From: Elusimicrobiota bacterium
GTDB lineage: Bacteria; Elusimicrobiota; Elusimicrobia; 2-02-FULL-39-32
DNA length: 13,086 bases
Direction: 5' to 3'
NCBI GenBank assembly: GCA_023249835.1
Contig: JAHFBY010000006.1
Coordinates: 1-13,086 of the forward strand
Made by a program: the position numbers and the translations under genes. Under the pieces are notes generated by a model. The model did no database searches and had not been told where the DNA came from. It saw nothing but the letters and a program-made list of their open reading frames with translations. Of this stretch, positions 5,591 to 12,562 are shown piece after piece (position 1 is the first letter of the stretch; each line of letters begins with the position of its first letter).

Positions 5591-7315
5591 TTATTTATAA
5601 GTAATATCTTCCTCTAAATTAAACAAAGCCCACCCAGCGTCAACTTCACTTTGTAGTTTATAATGCGCAGCGATATATTGATTTACTACGCCCGTATCAT
5701 TTCTATCAACTAACCCGAGAATCTTTAATTTAGGATTAAAAATAGGGTACTTAAGCGCTCCTTCCTTGCGATAAACCTGCATTTCTCCTATCTTCTTTTT
5801 TAGCGCGTCCACTGTTTCACCGCCGTAATAATCAATGCGGCGCTGCGCATAATACTCGGTAAAGTCCTGGGGCAACGAAAAAAGGCGCGGCGCTAAAATA
5901 ATATCCCCGTAGTCAGACGTGGTTTTAAATTTTTTAGCGATTTGAACATAACTGTATAATTGCTCCTGCGTTAAAAACATTAATTCTCCCATTATAATGT
6001 TGTTATGAGCGTCCATTAAGTTGGGATAAGCCTTATAATATTTCAAATTTAAGATCATCGGACCCCAAACCAAGCCAATCCCAAGAAAAACTCCGCCAAG
6101 GCGAAACTCCCGAGCAACCTTACGATCTTGATAAAGGTTAATCGCCCCATCTAGCGCTAAACCAAATAAAAGGCTAAGGATCGGCAACAAATGCAGCGGG
6201 GTATAAGAAAAGCTTGCCGCGTGATTGGGAAAAACGATCCACCACGAAAAACTGGGTATTGCAAAAATAATTAATATTTTATTAAGCGTCAATCGATCCC
6301 TAATACCTTCCGTTATCTGGGCAATATCCGCTTTAAAATACTTTAAGAGGGCAATAATCCCATACATCAAAAATAACATTTCAAATCCAAAACCATAATT
6401 CCAACGCTGAAGCTTCACTTGTATTTCTCTGAAGAAATAGGTGATAAAGGACAAAACACTAAAGAACCCTTTATAAAACGGCAACGTTTTCAGACCGAAA
6501 CTATTAAAAAGCGCGTCAAACTGGTTATATCCATATTTTGCCAACGCCATTTCCCCTTGCAAAAAGTGCAACGCAAATCCCAGCACAGGGGCGCTGGCGA
6601 ATAACAACAATTTGCCAAAAGGAAGTTTCTTTTCAGAAAAATAATAATATAAGACAAAAAACGGCGGATAAAATAGTATATAGTCAAACGCCTGAAACGA
6701 ATCCAGTAAAAGGAAAGTCCAAATTGCAGATAAAAATAAAGAGGATCGCAATCGATTTTTTTCCTTGGTCTCGTAACTTAAAAATAAAAACAGTATCGTA
6801 AACCTAAAAAATTCACAATAAATGCTGTACGTGGAAACGCTGTCGATAAACTCTAAATACCCCATTGAACAGCCGCTGAAAACAGCGGCAATAAAAGCGA
6901 CTCTCTTCGAAAAAAAGAACCCCAACACCAAATAGAGACCGAGGAGCGCAAGGGTGCCGCACAGGATTGAAAATGCTTTTAAGAGCCGGACGTCCTCCCC
7001 AAACCACCGAATTAGCAGTCCGTTAATGATAACGCTAAGCGGCGGGTAGCGGGTATAATAACCTACGGGCGAACACAAACCTCTCACTTTACCCAAGTAT
7101 CCCGGGTGATGGTAAATTAAGAAATAATGCGTCCTAAACCCTTCGTGAGCAAGGTGGATGGAAGAATTAAGGTGCCCGGCATCAGCTTCTGCCCAAGCGC
7201 TCCACCGCATTTCATAGCGGATACGCGAAACACTGTACCCAAATATAAGAAAAAGGAACAGGACGATGAACACGTCCCACTTATTTCTACCGTTAATTAA
7301 ATTAGAAAAAGTCAT
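5591..7315 (-). CDS. Integral membrane glycosyltransferase, GT39/PMT/ArnT-like
   Basis: A 574-residue protein with a long run of hydrophobic helices from residue 15 to about 420 and a soluble C-terminal part of roughly 150 residues. Between the first two helices lies an extracytoplasmic loop with acidic residues in WAEADAGHLN (41-50), then YTRYPPLS (87-94). GT-C enzymes of the PMT/ArnT class carry a catalytic Asp in that first loop and a Tyr/His-Pro-Pro-Leu motif soon after, so Asp45 and the PPL motif at 91-93 fit. Such enzymes use a polyprenyl-phosphate sugar and glycosylate a lipid, protein or glycan on the outer side of the membrane. The DPM/ALG5-like transferase at 546-1235 could make the donor (inference). 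Its ATG directly abuts the stop of the radical SAM gene with no gap, so the two are almost certainly co-translated. Acceptor and sugar are unknown. Confidence 0.75.
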   Translation of the reverse strand: MTFSNLINGRNKWDVFIVLFLFLIFGYSVSRIRYEMRWSAWAEADAGHLNSSIHLAHEGFRTHYFLIYHHPGYLGKVRGLCSPVGYYTRYPPLSVIINGLLIRWFGEDVRLLKAFSILCGTLALLGLYLVLGFFFSKRVAFIAAVFSGCSMGYLEFIDSVSTYSIYCEFFRFTILFLFLSYETKEKNRLRSSLFLSAIWTFLLLDSFQAFDYILFYPPFFVLYYYFSEKKLPFGKLLLFASAPVLGFALHFLQGEMALAKYGYNQFDALFNSFGLKTLPFYKGFFSVLSFITYFFREIQVKLQRWNYGFGFEMLFLMYGIIALLKYFKADIAQITEGIRDRLTLNKILIIFAIPSFSWWIVFPNHAASFSYTPLHLLPILSLLFGLALDGAINLYQDRKVAREFRLGGVFLGIGLVWGPMILNLKYYKAYPNLMDAHNNIIMGELMFLTQEQLYSYVQIAKKFKTTSDYGDIILAPRLFSLPQDFTEYYAQRRIDYYGGETVDALKKKIGEMQVYRKEGALKYPIFNPKLKILGLVDRNDTGVVNQYIAAHYKLQSEVDAGWALFNLEEDITYK

Positions 7316-8293
7316 TTATTGTAGTGAAAGCGCTTCCGAATATTGTGAAGAGATATTTTCACGGTCAACCGCCTCATCCCAAACATTGCAGTTTTCACAA
7401 AGGCTGATACACTTTTTTTGTCCTTTTAAGTGGTGGTCGCGCCTCTCGTTCATAACTTTAGACTGCCAAACCTCTTGAATGGAATGAGTGGCCACGCTGC
7501 CGGTCGGATACTTATTGTTATAATCCACATTGCAGAGAGGAACGTCTCCGTTCGCAAAGATAACCAACAACGACCAAAGGGCTACGCAAGGGAGCCCCAA
7601 CTCATAACTATTGGAAATGGGTTTAAATCGGTTCAATTGCCCGCCCCAATTAAATATGTTATGGAAATAAACGCGGTCATGTGCAGAAATTTTTTTTGAC
7701 CAATACTCATTATACTCCGGCCACTCGTCCTTGTTGCTCTCTTGGCGGATCATCCGCACCCAAATTTGAGTTTGCGGCCGAATTTGATTGCGAAGTTTAA
7801 TTAAACCGAGCGCATTTTCCAGGACTTCTTCAAAATTTAAACGAACGCGGATACTCTCAAAAACTTCTTTCTTTAAACTATCGATCGATAAAATTACAGT
7901 GTCAATGCCGGCTGTTAATAAATCTTTTGCCTTGGACGCGGTCAATAACGAAACGTTGGTGCTAATCCCGACGTTTTTAATCCCCCCCTCTTTCAACAGG
8001 GCCACTCGGTCAGCCAACTTCTTGTCGATTAAAGGCTCTCCGTCCCGGTACAAACTGATGCGCTTTATTTCATTGCTATGTTGACTGACTTCTGCGGCTA
8101 TTTTTTTAAATAATTCAAAACTCATGGTGGGAGTCTTTCTCTGCCAATCGTCTATCGTGCACATCGGGCAGCGCGCGTTACACGCGTTAACCGTTTCAAT
8201 TTCCAAATATCGTGGAAACGCTATTAAATTCTCATAGGTTTCATTTGGACTAATTCTCCGCACTAAGTACTCTTTGCCCCTGTCTAATTCCAT
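7316..8293 (-). CDS. Radical SAM/SPASM domain enzyme
   Basis: A 325-residue radical S-adenosylmethionine enzyme. The cluster motif is CNARCPMC with Cys38, Cys42 and Cys45, which binds the [4Fe-4S] cluster that cleaves SAM. RDGEP at 83-87 stands where many members have GGEP, and VILSIDSL (133-140) is a conserved barrel strand. The C-terminal region has Cys236, Cys254, Cys295, Cys299 and Cys302 in an arrangement of the SPASM/twitch type, which holds one or two auxiliary clusters. The phrase FANGDVPLC, then GSVATHSIQEVW, is typical of this group. Relatives in polysaccharide loci are annotated without proven chemistry; sugar dehydration, epimerisation or a carbon-carbon modification are options. 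No small precursor-peptide gene lies next to it, which argues against a RiPP role. AAGGA (8300-8304) sits 6 bases before the ATG. It has its own likely promoter and abuts the GT39-like gene downstream. Confidence 0.88.
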   Translation of the reverse strand: MELDRGKEYLVRRISPNETYENLIAFPRYLEIETVNACNARCPMCTIDDWQRKTPTMSFELFKKIAAEVSQHSNEIKRISLYRDGEPLIDKKLADRVALLKEGGIKNVGISTNVSLLTASKAKDLLTAGIDTVILSIDSLKKEVFESIRVRLNFEEVLENALGLIKLRNQIRPQTQIWVRMIRQESNKDEWPEYNEYWSKKISAHDRVYFHNIFNWGGQLNRFKPISNSYELGLPCVALWSLLVIFANGDVPLCNVDYNNKYPTGSVATHSIQEVWQSKVMNERRDHHLKGQKKCISLCENCNVWDEAVDRENISSQYSEALSLQ

Positions 8294-8304
8294 AGTTATT
8301 CCTT

Positions 8305-8334
8305 TTTATACTGTAAAGTGGACTGCGTTGTCAA
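8305..8334 (-). promoter_or_regulatory. Near-consensus sigma-70 promoter upstream of the radical SAM gene
   Basis: On the minus strand, TTGACA (8329-8334) is a perfect -35 and TATAAA (8305-8310) a one-mismatch -10, separated by 18 bases in the 70-base gap between the cupin and radical SAM genes. The -10 region is part of an imperfect 13-base dyad (8305-8317), a possible operator. Oddly, initiation would fall near 8298, giving a leader of only about five bases and leaving out the AAGGA that precedes the ATG. Confidence 0.5.
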
Positions 8335-8363
8335 CCCGTTTTTTTCCCGCATTTTTTACTGCA

Positions 8364-8927
8364 TTATATGCGCAAAACTTTCTTCATTTCTTCTTTATAC
8401 TTAATAATGGCTTCCATATTGCTTGGCTCCGGAGCCCAGGACGGAAAAATATCAGAGTGCGGCGTAAACGGCCCCGGTTTAGACTCGTGATAGACTACAA
8501 TCCCTGAGATCGGCATTACCGCGTGGCAAGTGTTGGCGTCAACTCTATAAATAAAATTTTCATCGGCCCTTAAAATCGACGCATTAATAACTACCCCCTG
8601 CGCTCCAAAAACAATAACCGCCATAGACCCTTCAATAATATGAAAAGTTTCTCCTTTAGATGGGTGCTGGTGCGGACGATAATATTTGTCTGCATGCTCT
8701 AACACGATCATATTGTGAAAAACAGCGTCCGGGTCATTATGCATGCATAGGCGCACATTCTTTTCGCCCCGCAAAGCAAAGGCGACCTCTTTCAACTTTT
8801 CTATCTGCCGTTTCCCGACTAAAACAGGCGCGTTCTTACAAAAAAATGATTTTGACCTGGCCCCATCGTCAATCCAAACCATTTGCGAATCATCTAAACT
8901 TAGATCAATATTATTGGCGGCAATCAT
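8364..8927 (-). CDS. wbuC: WbuC-family cupin-fold metalloprotein
   Basis: A 187-residue single-domain cupin. The diagnostic WbuC stretch RLCMHNDPDAVFHNMIV (59-75) is followed by YRPHQHPSKGETFHIIEG (83-100), which carries the metal ligands His86, His88 and Glu93; a second-motif histidine is at 135 (NTCHAV). The ending KPGPFTP then FPSWAPEPSN is also characteristic. WbuC proteins recur in O-antigen and capsule loci but their reaction is not established; a sugar isomerase or epimerase role has been supposed. A good Shine-Dalgarno (AAGGGGGG, 8937-8944) lies 9 bases before the ATG, one of the few clear ones in this window. It follows the RmlD-like gene by 24 bases and probably shares its transcript. 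Confidence 0.85.
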   Translation of the reverse strand: MIAANNIDLSLDDSQMVWIDDGARSKSFFCKNAPVLVGKRQIEKLKEVAFALRGEKNVRLCMHNDPDAVFHNMIVLEHADKYYRPHQHPSKGETFHIIEGSMAVIVFGAQGVVINASILRADENFIYRVDANTCHAVMPISGIVVYHESKPGPFTPHSDIFPSWAPEPSNMEAIIKYKEEMKKVLRI

Positions 8928-8951
8928 TTTTTATTTCCCCCCTTGCCAAAA

Positions 8952-9842
8952 TCATCTGCTCACAAAGGCGTTCTGCGCGATAGTTTTGCATACATCTTCA
9001 ACCTTATGCATCTTCAATTGAGTTAAAGCGGTCAATTTTTTTGAGCACAAAGATACGTTCAGCGGCCATTTTTCACTCAATTTAAAATCATGTAAACTGC
9101 AGGAAACAGTATTCACCTTAACCGGCGCATATTTCCTTAGTTCATCTAAAAACAATTCCAAAAACTGAAGCCGGCTGGCTGGTTGTCCATTGGAGAAATG
9201 GAAAACTCCATTAACGTCCATTTGAATAATTCGCAGCAAGGCATCAACCAAATCTCCTACATACATTGGCGAAAAAATTTGATCGTGCGCGCAGTGGATG
9301 TCCTTTTGCTGCTTAACCGCGCTCAACCAATTGGTAAAAAGAGTGCCGTCATTTTCTTCTGCGCCATAAATTTTTGCCAACCTAGCGACGACATATTCTT
9401 TACAAGACCCTTCCAAATATTTTTCCACCTCAACTTTCTGCTGTCCATAAACGATCACCGGGTTAACGACGTCTGTTTCTGCGTAATTTCCATTCTGGCC
9501 GTCAAAAACAAATTCGGTGGAGGCAAAAATGGGTTTAATATCCCAAGAACTTAATGAATCAATTATTGATTTAATGGAGTCCACATTGATTGCATAGGAC
9601 TTCTTTACATTCGCGGCGCATGTTTCCGGATTTTTATCAGAAAGCAAAATAACAGCATGGGAGATTTCTTCGGGCACGCTAACGACTTCGGACAACCGCA
9701 TCCGCAAAGCGTCAAAATAAACGCTATGCTTAATGGGTTGTTGGAAATGAGTGGCAATGGCTCGGGTTGGCCCCAGCCTGGAAAAAAGGTGTCGCCCTAC
9801 AAAACCAGACGCTCCTAATATGAGTATCTTATCACGATTCAT
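8952..9842 (-). CDS. RmlD-like NAD(P)-dependent sugar-nucleotide reductase (extended/atypical SDR)
   Basis: A 296-residue Rossmann enzyme. GASGFVG at 10-16 is the dinucleotide motif, FASTEFVFDG (106-115) carries the Ser-Thr of the active site, and YGQQK at 132-136 gives the catalytic Tyr132 and Lys136. RLAKIYG (154-160) and SPMYVGDLVDALL match the RmlD substrate-binding family (dTDP-4-dehydrorhamnose reductase), as does the length. RmlD reduces the 4-keto group of dTDP-6-deoxy-lyxo-hexulose to dTDP-L-rhamnose; here rmlA, rmlB and rmlC are not seen, although the extended SDR at the right edge is of the dehydratase/epimerase class that could supply a keto-sugar. The C-terminal 60 residues are more divergent, so the true substrate may differ. 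A possible promoter lies in the 100-base gap upstream, and the cupin follows downstream. Confidence 0.82.
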   Translation of the reverse strand: MNRDKILILGASGFVGRHLFSRLGPTRAIATHFQQPIKHSVYFDALRMRLSEVVSVPEEISHAVILLSDKNPETCAANVKKSYAINVDSIKSIIDSLSSWDIKPIFASTEFVFDGQNGNYAETDVVNPVIVYGQQKVEVEKYLEGSCKEYVVARLAKIYGAEENDGTLFTNWLSAVKQQKDIHCAHDQIFSPMYVGDLVDALLRIIQMDVNGVFHFSNGQPASRLQFLELFLDELRKYAPVKVNTVSCSLHDFKLSEKWPLNVSLCSKKLTALTQLKMHKVEDVCKTIAQNAFVSR

Positions 9843-9863
9843 TTTTCAATGTATATTTTATTG

Positions 9864-9893
9864 ATTGTACTAAAATAAATAGCCGTAAAACAA
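9864..9893 (-). promoter_or_regulatory. Possible promoter in the 100-base gap upstream of the RmlD-like gene
   Basis: On the minus strand, TTGTTT (9888-9893) and TACAAT (9864-9869) are spaced by 18 bases, each with two or fewer mismatches from sigma-70 consensus. They would give a leader of about 15-20 bases before the ATG at 9842. The rest of the gap (9843-9942) is A/T-rich with no clear terminator for the upstream glycosyltransferase and no Shine-Dalgarno sequence. In such A/T-rich DNA a chance match is possible. Confidence 0.35.
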
Positions 9894-9942
9894 ACCGCTT
9901 GAATTAACGATATGATTAAAAACAGAACTCTAATTAGACTGC

Positions 9943-10665
9943 TTAATTTTTCTTAAACCGCATTTTAAAAATTGTGTAAAGGCTGTAAGCAACTGAGAAA
10001 ATATTGGATAATCGAAACGCTGAAACCTCTCCGGCAGTCCTTACCGTTATTGAGTAGGGCACCTGCACATAAGTCTGCGATTCTCTAAGCAATTGAGAAA
10101 TAACTTCTGCTTGATAGGCAAAACCGGCCCCGGCAACTTTAAGTCTACGAACATTTGCAACCTTGTGCACAACCGGGCCGTTATAATAACGGATATTTTG
10201 TCCATTTAAAAGATTAACAATCGCGGTAAAAGTAACAGAAATAACTCTTCGCGCCACAGAACGAACAGCCGGATTTTCGATATAGGGGATAACGATATCA
10301 GCTTGACCAATTTTTTTCAATATCCTAATGGAGGTGTCCACCGGAGTGCAATTATCCCCCGGATAATAAAGAAAATATTGCCCTTGCGCTTGATTTGTTG
10401 CCACAAAATAGTTGTGCCCTAATCCCATATTCCTGTCATTTTTTATTAACCAAACGGGAAGGTTAGGGTTCGCTGATTTATAAGATTGGACCCTGGCGCT
10501 GGTTTGATCAGCCGAACCGTCATCCACCACTAATATTTCATATGTAATATTTAAACTTTTTACGACCTGCTCAATGCTTTGCAAAGTAGGCACAACGTTA
10601 TCTTCCTCATTGTAACAGGGTACATAGAACGTAACAAGAGTATTGGGTTGAGGCTGCTCAGCCAT
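9943..10665 (-). CDS. Family 2 glycosyltransferase
   Basis: A 240-residue GT-A enzyme beginning with a short hydrophilic leader and then TFYVPCYNEEDNV, the standard family 2 opening. VVDDGSADQT (46-55) is the nucleotide-binding acidic motif, NMGLGHNY (79-86) follows, and YYPGDNCTP (100-108) takes the place of the DXD loop with a single Asp (GDN). This NxGLG/PGDN subtype resembles polyprenyl-phosphate sugar synthases and short inverting transferases of surface-glycan loci. No membrane helix is certain, though the C-terminal segment (LSNIFSVAYSLYTIFKMRFKKN, in part) is hydrophobic and ends in a basic cluster, which may attach it to the membrane. It starts 3 bases after the phosphotransferase stop, so it belongs to the PhyH-APH-GT2 transcript. 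Donor and acceptor are unknown. Confidence 0.83.
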   Translation of the reverse strand: MAEQPQPNTLVTFYVPCYNEEDNVVPTLQSIEQVVKSLNITYEILVVDDGSADQTSARVQSYKSANPNLPVWLIKNDRNMGLGHNYFVATNQAQGQYFLYYPGDNCTPVDTSIRILKKIGQADIVIPYIENPAVRSVARRVISVTFTAIVNLLNGQNIRYYNGPVVHKVANVRRLKVAGAGFAYQAEVISQLLRESQTYVQVPYSITVRTAGEVSAFRLSNIFSVAYSLYTIFKMRFKKN

Positions 10666-10668
10666 TAG

Positions 10669-11790
10669 CTATAAAACAACCTTTGAGTATTTTTGCATAA
10701 AAACATTCACCCGTTCCTTAACCTCGTTTAACCTTTCTATTTTCTGTTGTTCAATAGATTGCGACTCTAAAGCAAAAGATCTGCGCGTGGTTCCCGATTT
10801 AGAAAATATATTCAAAAGTATGCAATACCAACGGACAAAGTGGACGGGCAATAAAATACGCGACCGTTTTAAAAATTCATCGGGATATACAAGTATGGAA
10901 GCTATAGATTTAATGAAGGGTTCAAAATAGTCTAGGGACACGGGCACTTTTGGGGCAGAAAAAAACACGCACACCATCTTTGCGGGGTCATCCCAACCCG
11001 CGTACTCAAAATCAACAAACTTAAGGTCTCCGCTTGGAGTTCTTAACACGTTATGAAATCCAATATCGGACTGAGAAAGACAACGGTCCTGTTCATCTAC
11101 TGAAACGTCCACATCCAGCTTAATCGCGGAAACTTGACGTAAGACTCCCTCGCGGACCATCTCCCATAAAGGCCCAAGCTCTGTATTGATCCAATTTTTG
11201 GCTTCTTGATCAACGGCAAGCTCCGCGTCTATTCCTTTGAGCATTTCCATGCGCCAAGCAACGCACTGCAAGTGATCTCTAATTGAATAACAAGGCTCTG
11301 AAGACTCAATTAGCTCTTGCGCACGACTATCCCGCCGATGCTTATTTAATTCAATGATAAAATCCTGAACCTGCCGCATATCTTTCTCCAAAATTTTATT
11401 TTCAACTATTGGAGCACCTTCAATAAATCCATATAATCCAATGTGCGCGGCATCATCCTTTGCAAGCGGTTGGGGAACCAAACGAATCCCATTGTCCCAA
11501 GCGTAGCGGCAAAAAGAAAATTCAACTTTTAAGCGGTTGCGCTCATCGTGGCTCCCATGAAAATAATATTTCAATAGTAGCGGATCGCCCTCTCCCATAA
11601 CCTTAAAGACTTGATTATTCGTGCCGCCGGAAAGCCGAGAAAGCGTAAACGGGCCTCTCCATCCGCAACCCATAAGTATTTTTTTTAATGCGTTTAGAGT
11701 GTCTTGTGGAATTTCATTTGCCATATTCAATTGCGGCGCAACGAGAGGAGCAAAATCGTGAATATCTGCTTGAAATAAGGAAGAGGTCAA
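10669..11790 (-). CDS. APH/choline-kinase-fold phosphotransferase
   Basis: A protein-kinase-like fold of 373 residues. LSGGTNNQVFKV (53-64) is the nucleotide-binding loop, with a likely ATP-contacting Lys74 in LLKYYF and Glu90 in the following helix. The catalytic loop is LSQSDIGFHNVL (238-249), giving Asp242 and Asn247. Asp260 in FVDFEYAGWDDPAK is the metal-binding Asp. The usual His-Gly-Asp is Gln-Ser-Asp here, but the essential Asp and Asn are kept, so I expect activity. In a glycan locus the substrate is more likely a sugar or small amino alcohol (compare LicA-type choline kinases) than an antibiotic. The frame's first start is a TTG at 11790, one base after the oxygenase stop. An ATG at residue 23 (11724) comes shortly before the domain and neither has a good Shine-Dalgarno, so the true start is unsettled. 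Confidence 0.8.
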   Translation of the reverse strand: MTSSLFQADIHDFAPLVAPQLNMANEIPQDTLNALKKILMGCGWRGPFTLSRLSGGTNNQVFKVMGEGDPLLLKYYFHGSHDERNRLKVEFSFCRYAWDNGIRLVPQPLAKDDAAHIGLYGFIEGAPIVENKILEKDMRQVQDFIIELNKHRRDSRAQELIESSEPCYSIRDHLQCVAWRMEMLKGIDAELAVDQEAKNWINTELGPLWEMVREGVLRQVSAIKLDVDVSVDEQDRCLSQSDIGFHNVLRTPSGDLKFVDFEYAGWDDPAKMVCVFFSAPKVPVSLDYFEPFIKSIASILVYPDEFLKRSRILLPVHFVRWYCILLNIFSKSGTTRRSFALESQSIEQQKIERLNEVKERVNVFMQKYSKVVL

Positions 11791-11791
11791 A

Positions 11792-12550
11792 TTAATTTTT
11801 TTTCTGGAAAAGCAAGGTCATCTCAACGCTAACCCTGGTTTTCATTCCTTGATTTAAGGCTCCGCCATGCAACAATTTATCGTTAAAAATAACCATCTGC
11901 CCGGGCTCGGTATTTAACAACTGCGCTACGACCCCGCTAGCTTTTTCATCAAATTGAGGTTTGACAAAACCATCTCTTTTTTCTCCATGAAAATCCCAAT
12001 CTTGCAAGTGCGAACCGGGCACAACCCTAAGGCCGTTAAACCCGGGCTCGCAATATACCGGTATCCATATTTTTACGCGGTCTTTTTCATTGGGCTTTTC
12101 GCCGTGGCCAAGCTCCCAAAACCAAGCGTCCGCATGCAACGGCCCAATATCATCCTTAGCATTAGGCCTGACAATTCTCCAATAAATCTCGCCCCAACCC
12201 GACTTTTCTTCTTGGCTGACTTCACATTTCCCAAACTCTGTTTCCATCTTTTTAAAAAAACTCATCGCGCACATGGCTTCCATCGCAGGTTTTGACAATA
12301 TCCGGGCAACTTTAGGCCAAATAGCTTTATGGTCGATTAAGTCTGCCTTTTCATGATAATGTTCCATGCCAATGGCCTCAAAAACCTTTACCTTTTCCGG
12401 ATAAGCCCGCTCAATAACCTCCAACCACTGCTTTATTATTAAAGAGCGCACTATCCCCAACTCTTGCTCGGAAAGTTTAACCTCAGTAGTGAACCCCTCC
12501 GCACCAAAAACTTTATTCCAAATATTGCAAGGTTTATCCGCAGTGATCAT
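11792..12550 (-). CDS. Phytanoyl-CoA dioxygenase (PhyH)-like Fe(II)/2-oxoglutarate oxygenase
   Basis: A 252-residue double-stranded beta-helix oxygenase. The iron-binding facial triad is visible: His139 and Asp141 in PLHADAWFW, and His228 in KLLHGG; Arg239 in KTRVSVEM would bind the 2-oxoglutarate carboxylate. Further family signs are GLRVVPGSH (173-181) and GQMVIFND (217-224). PhyH relatives hydroxylate lipids, amino acids or small metabolites, and a number occur in surface-polysaccharide and natural-product loci. Here it is followed with a one-base gap by the APH-fold phosphotransferase and then a glycosyltransferase, pointing to hydroxylation of a building block or substituent that is then phosphorylated or attached (inference). 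It begins 12 bases after the extended SDR stop, within the same transcript. The ATG at 12550 has no clear Shine-Dalgarno. Confidence 0.85.
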   Translation of the reverse strand: MITADKPCNIWNKVFGAEGFTTEVKLSEQELGIVRSLIIKQWLEVIERAYPEKVKVFEAIGMEHYHEKADLIDHKAIWPKVARILSKPAMEAMCAMSFFKKMETEFGKCEVSQEEKSGWGEIYWRIVRPNAKDDIGPLHADAWFWELGHGEKPNEKDRVKIWIPVYCEPGFNGLRVVPGSHLQDWDFHGEKRDGFVKPQFDEKASGVVAQLLNTEPGQMVIFNDKLLHGGALNQGMKTRVSVEMTLLFQKKN

Positions 12551-12562
12551 AACTTTTATAGA

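Noticed and set aside
6419..6801. Plus-strand open frames of 61 and 87 codons within the GT39-like gene
   Set aside because: They lie antisense to a long, well-supported membrane protein, have no family resemblance and no ribosome site; they are shadows.
7316..8293. RiPP maturase reading of the radical SAM/SPASM gene
   Set aside because: No short precursor-peptide gene, recognition-element domain or peptidase/transporter is adjacent; the neighbours are glycan enzymes.
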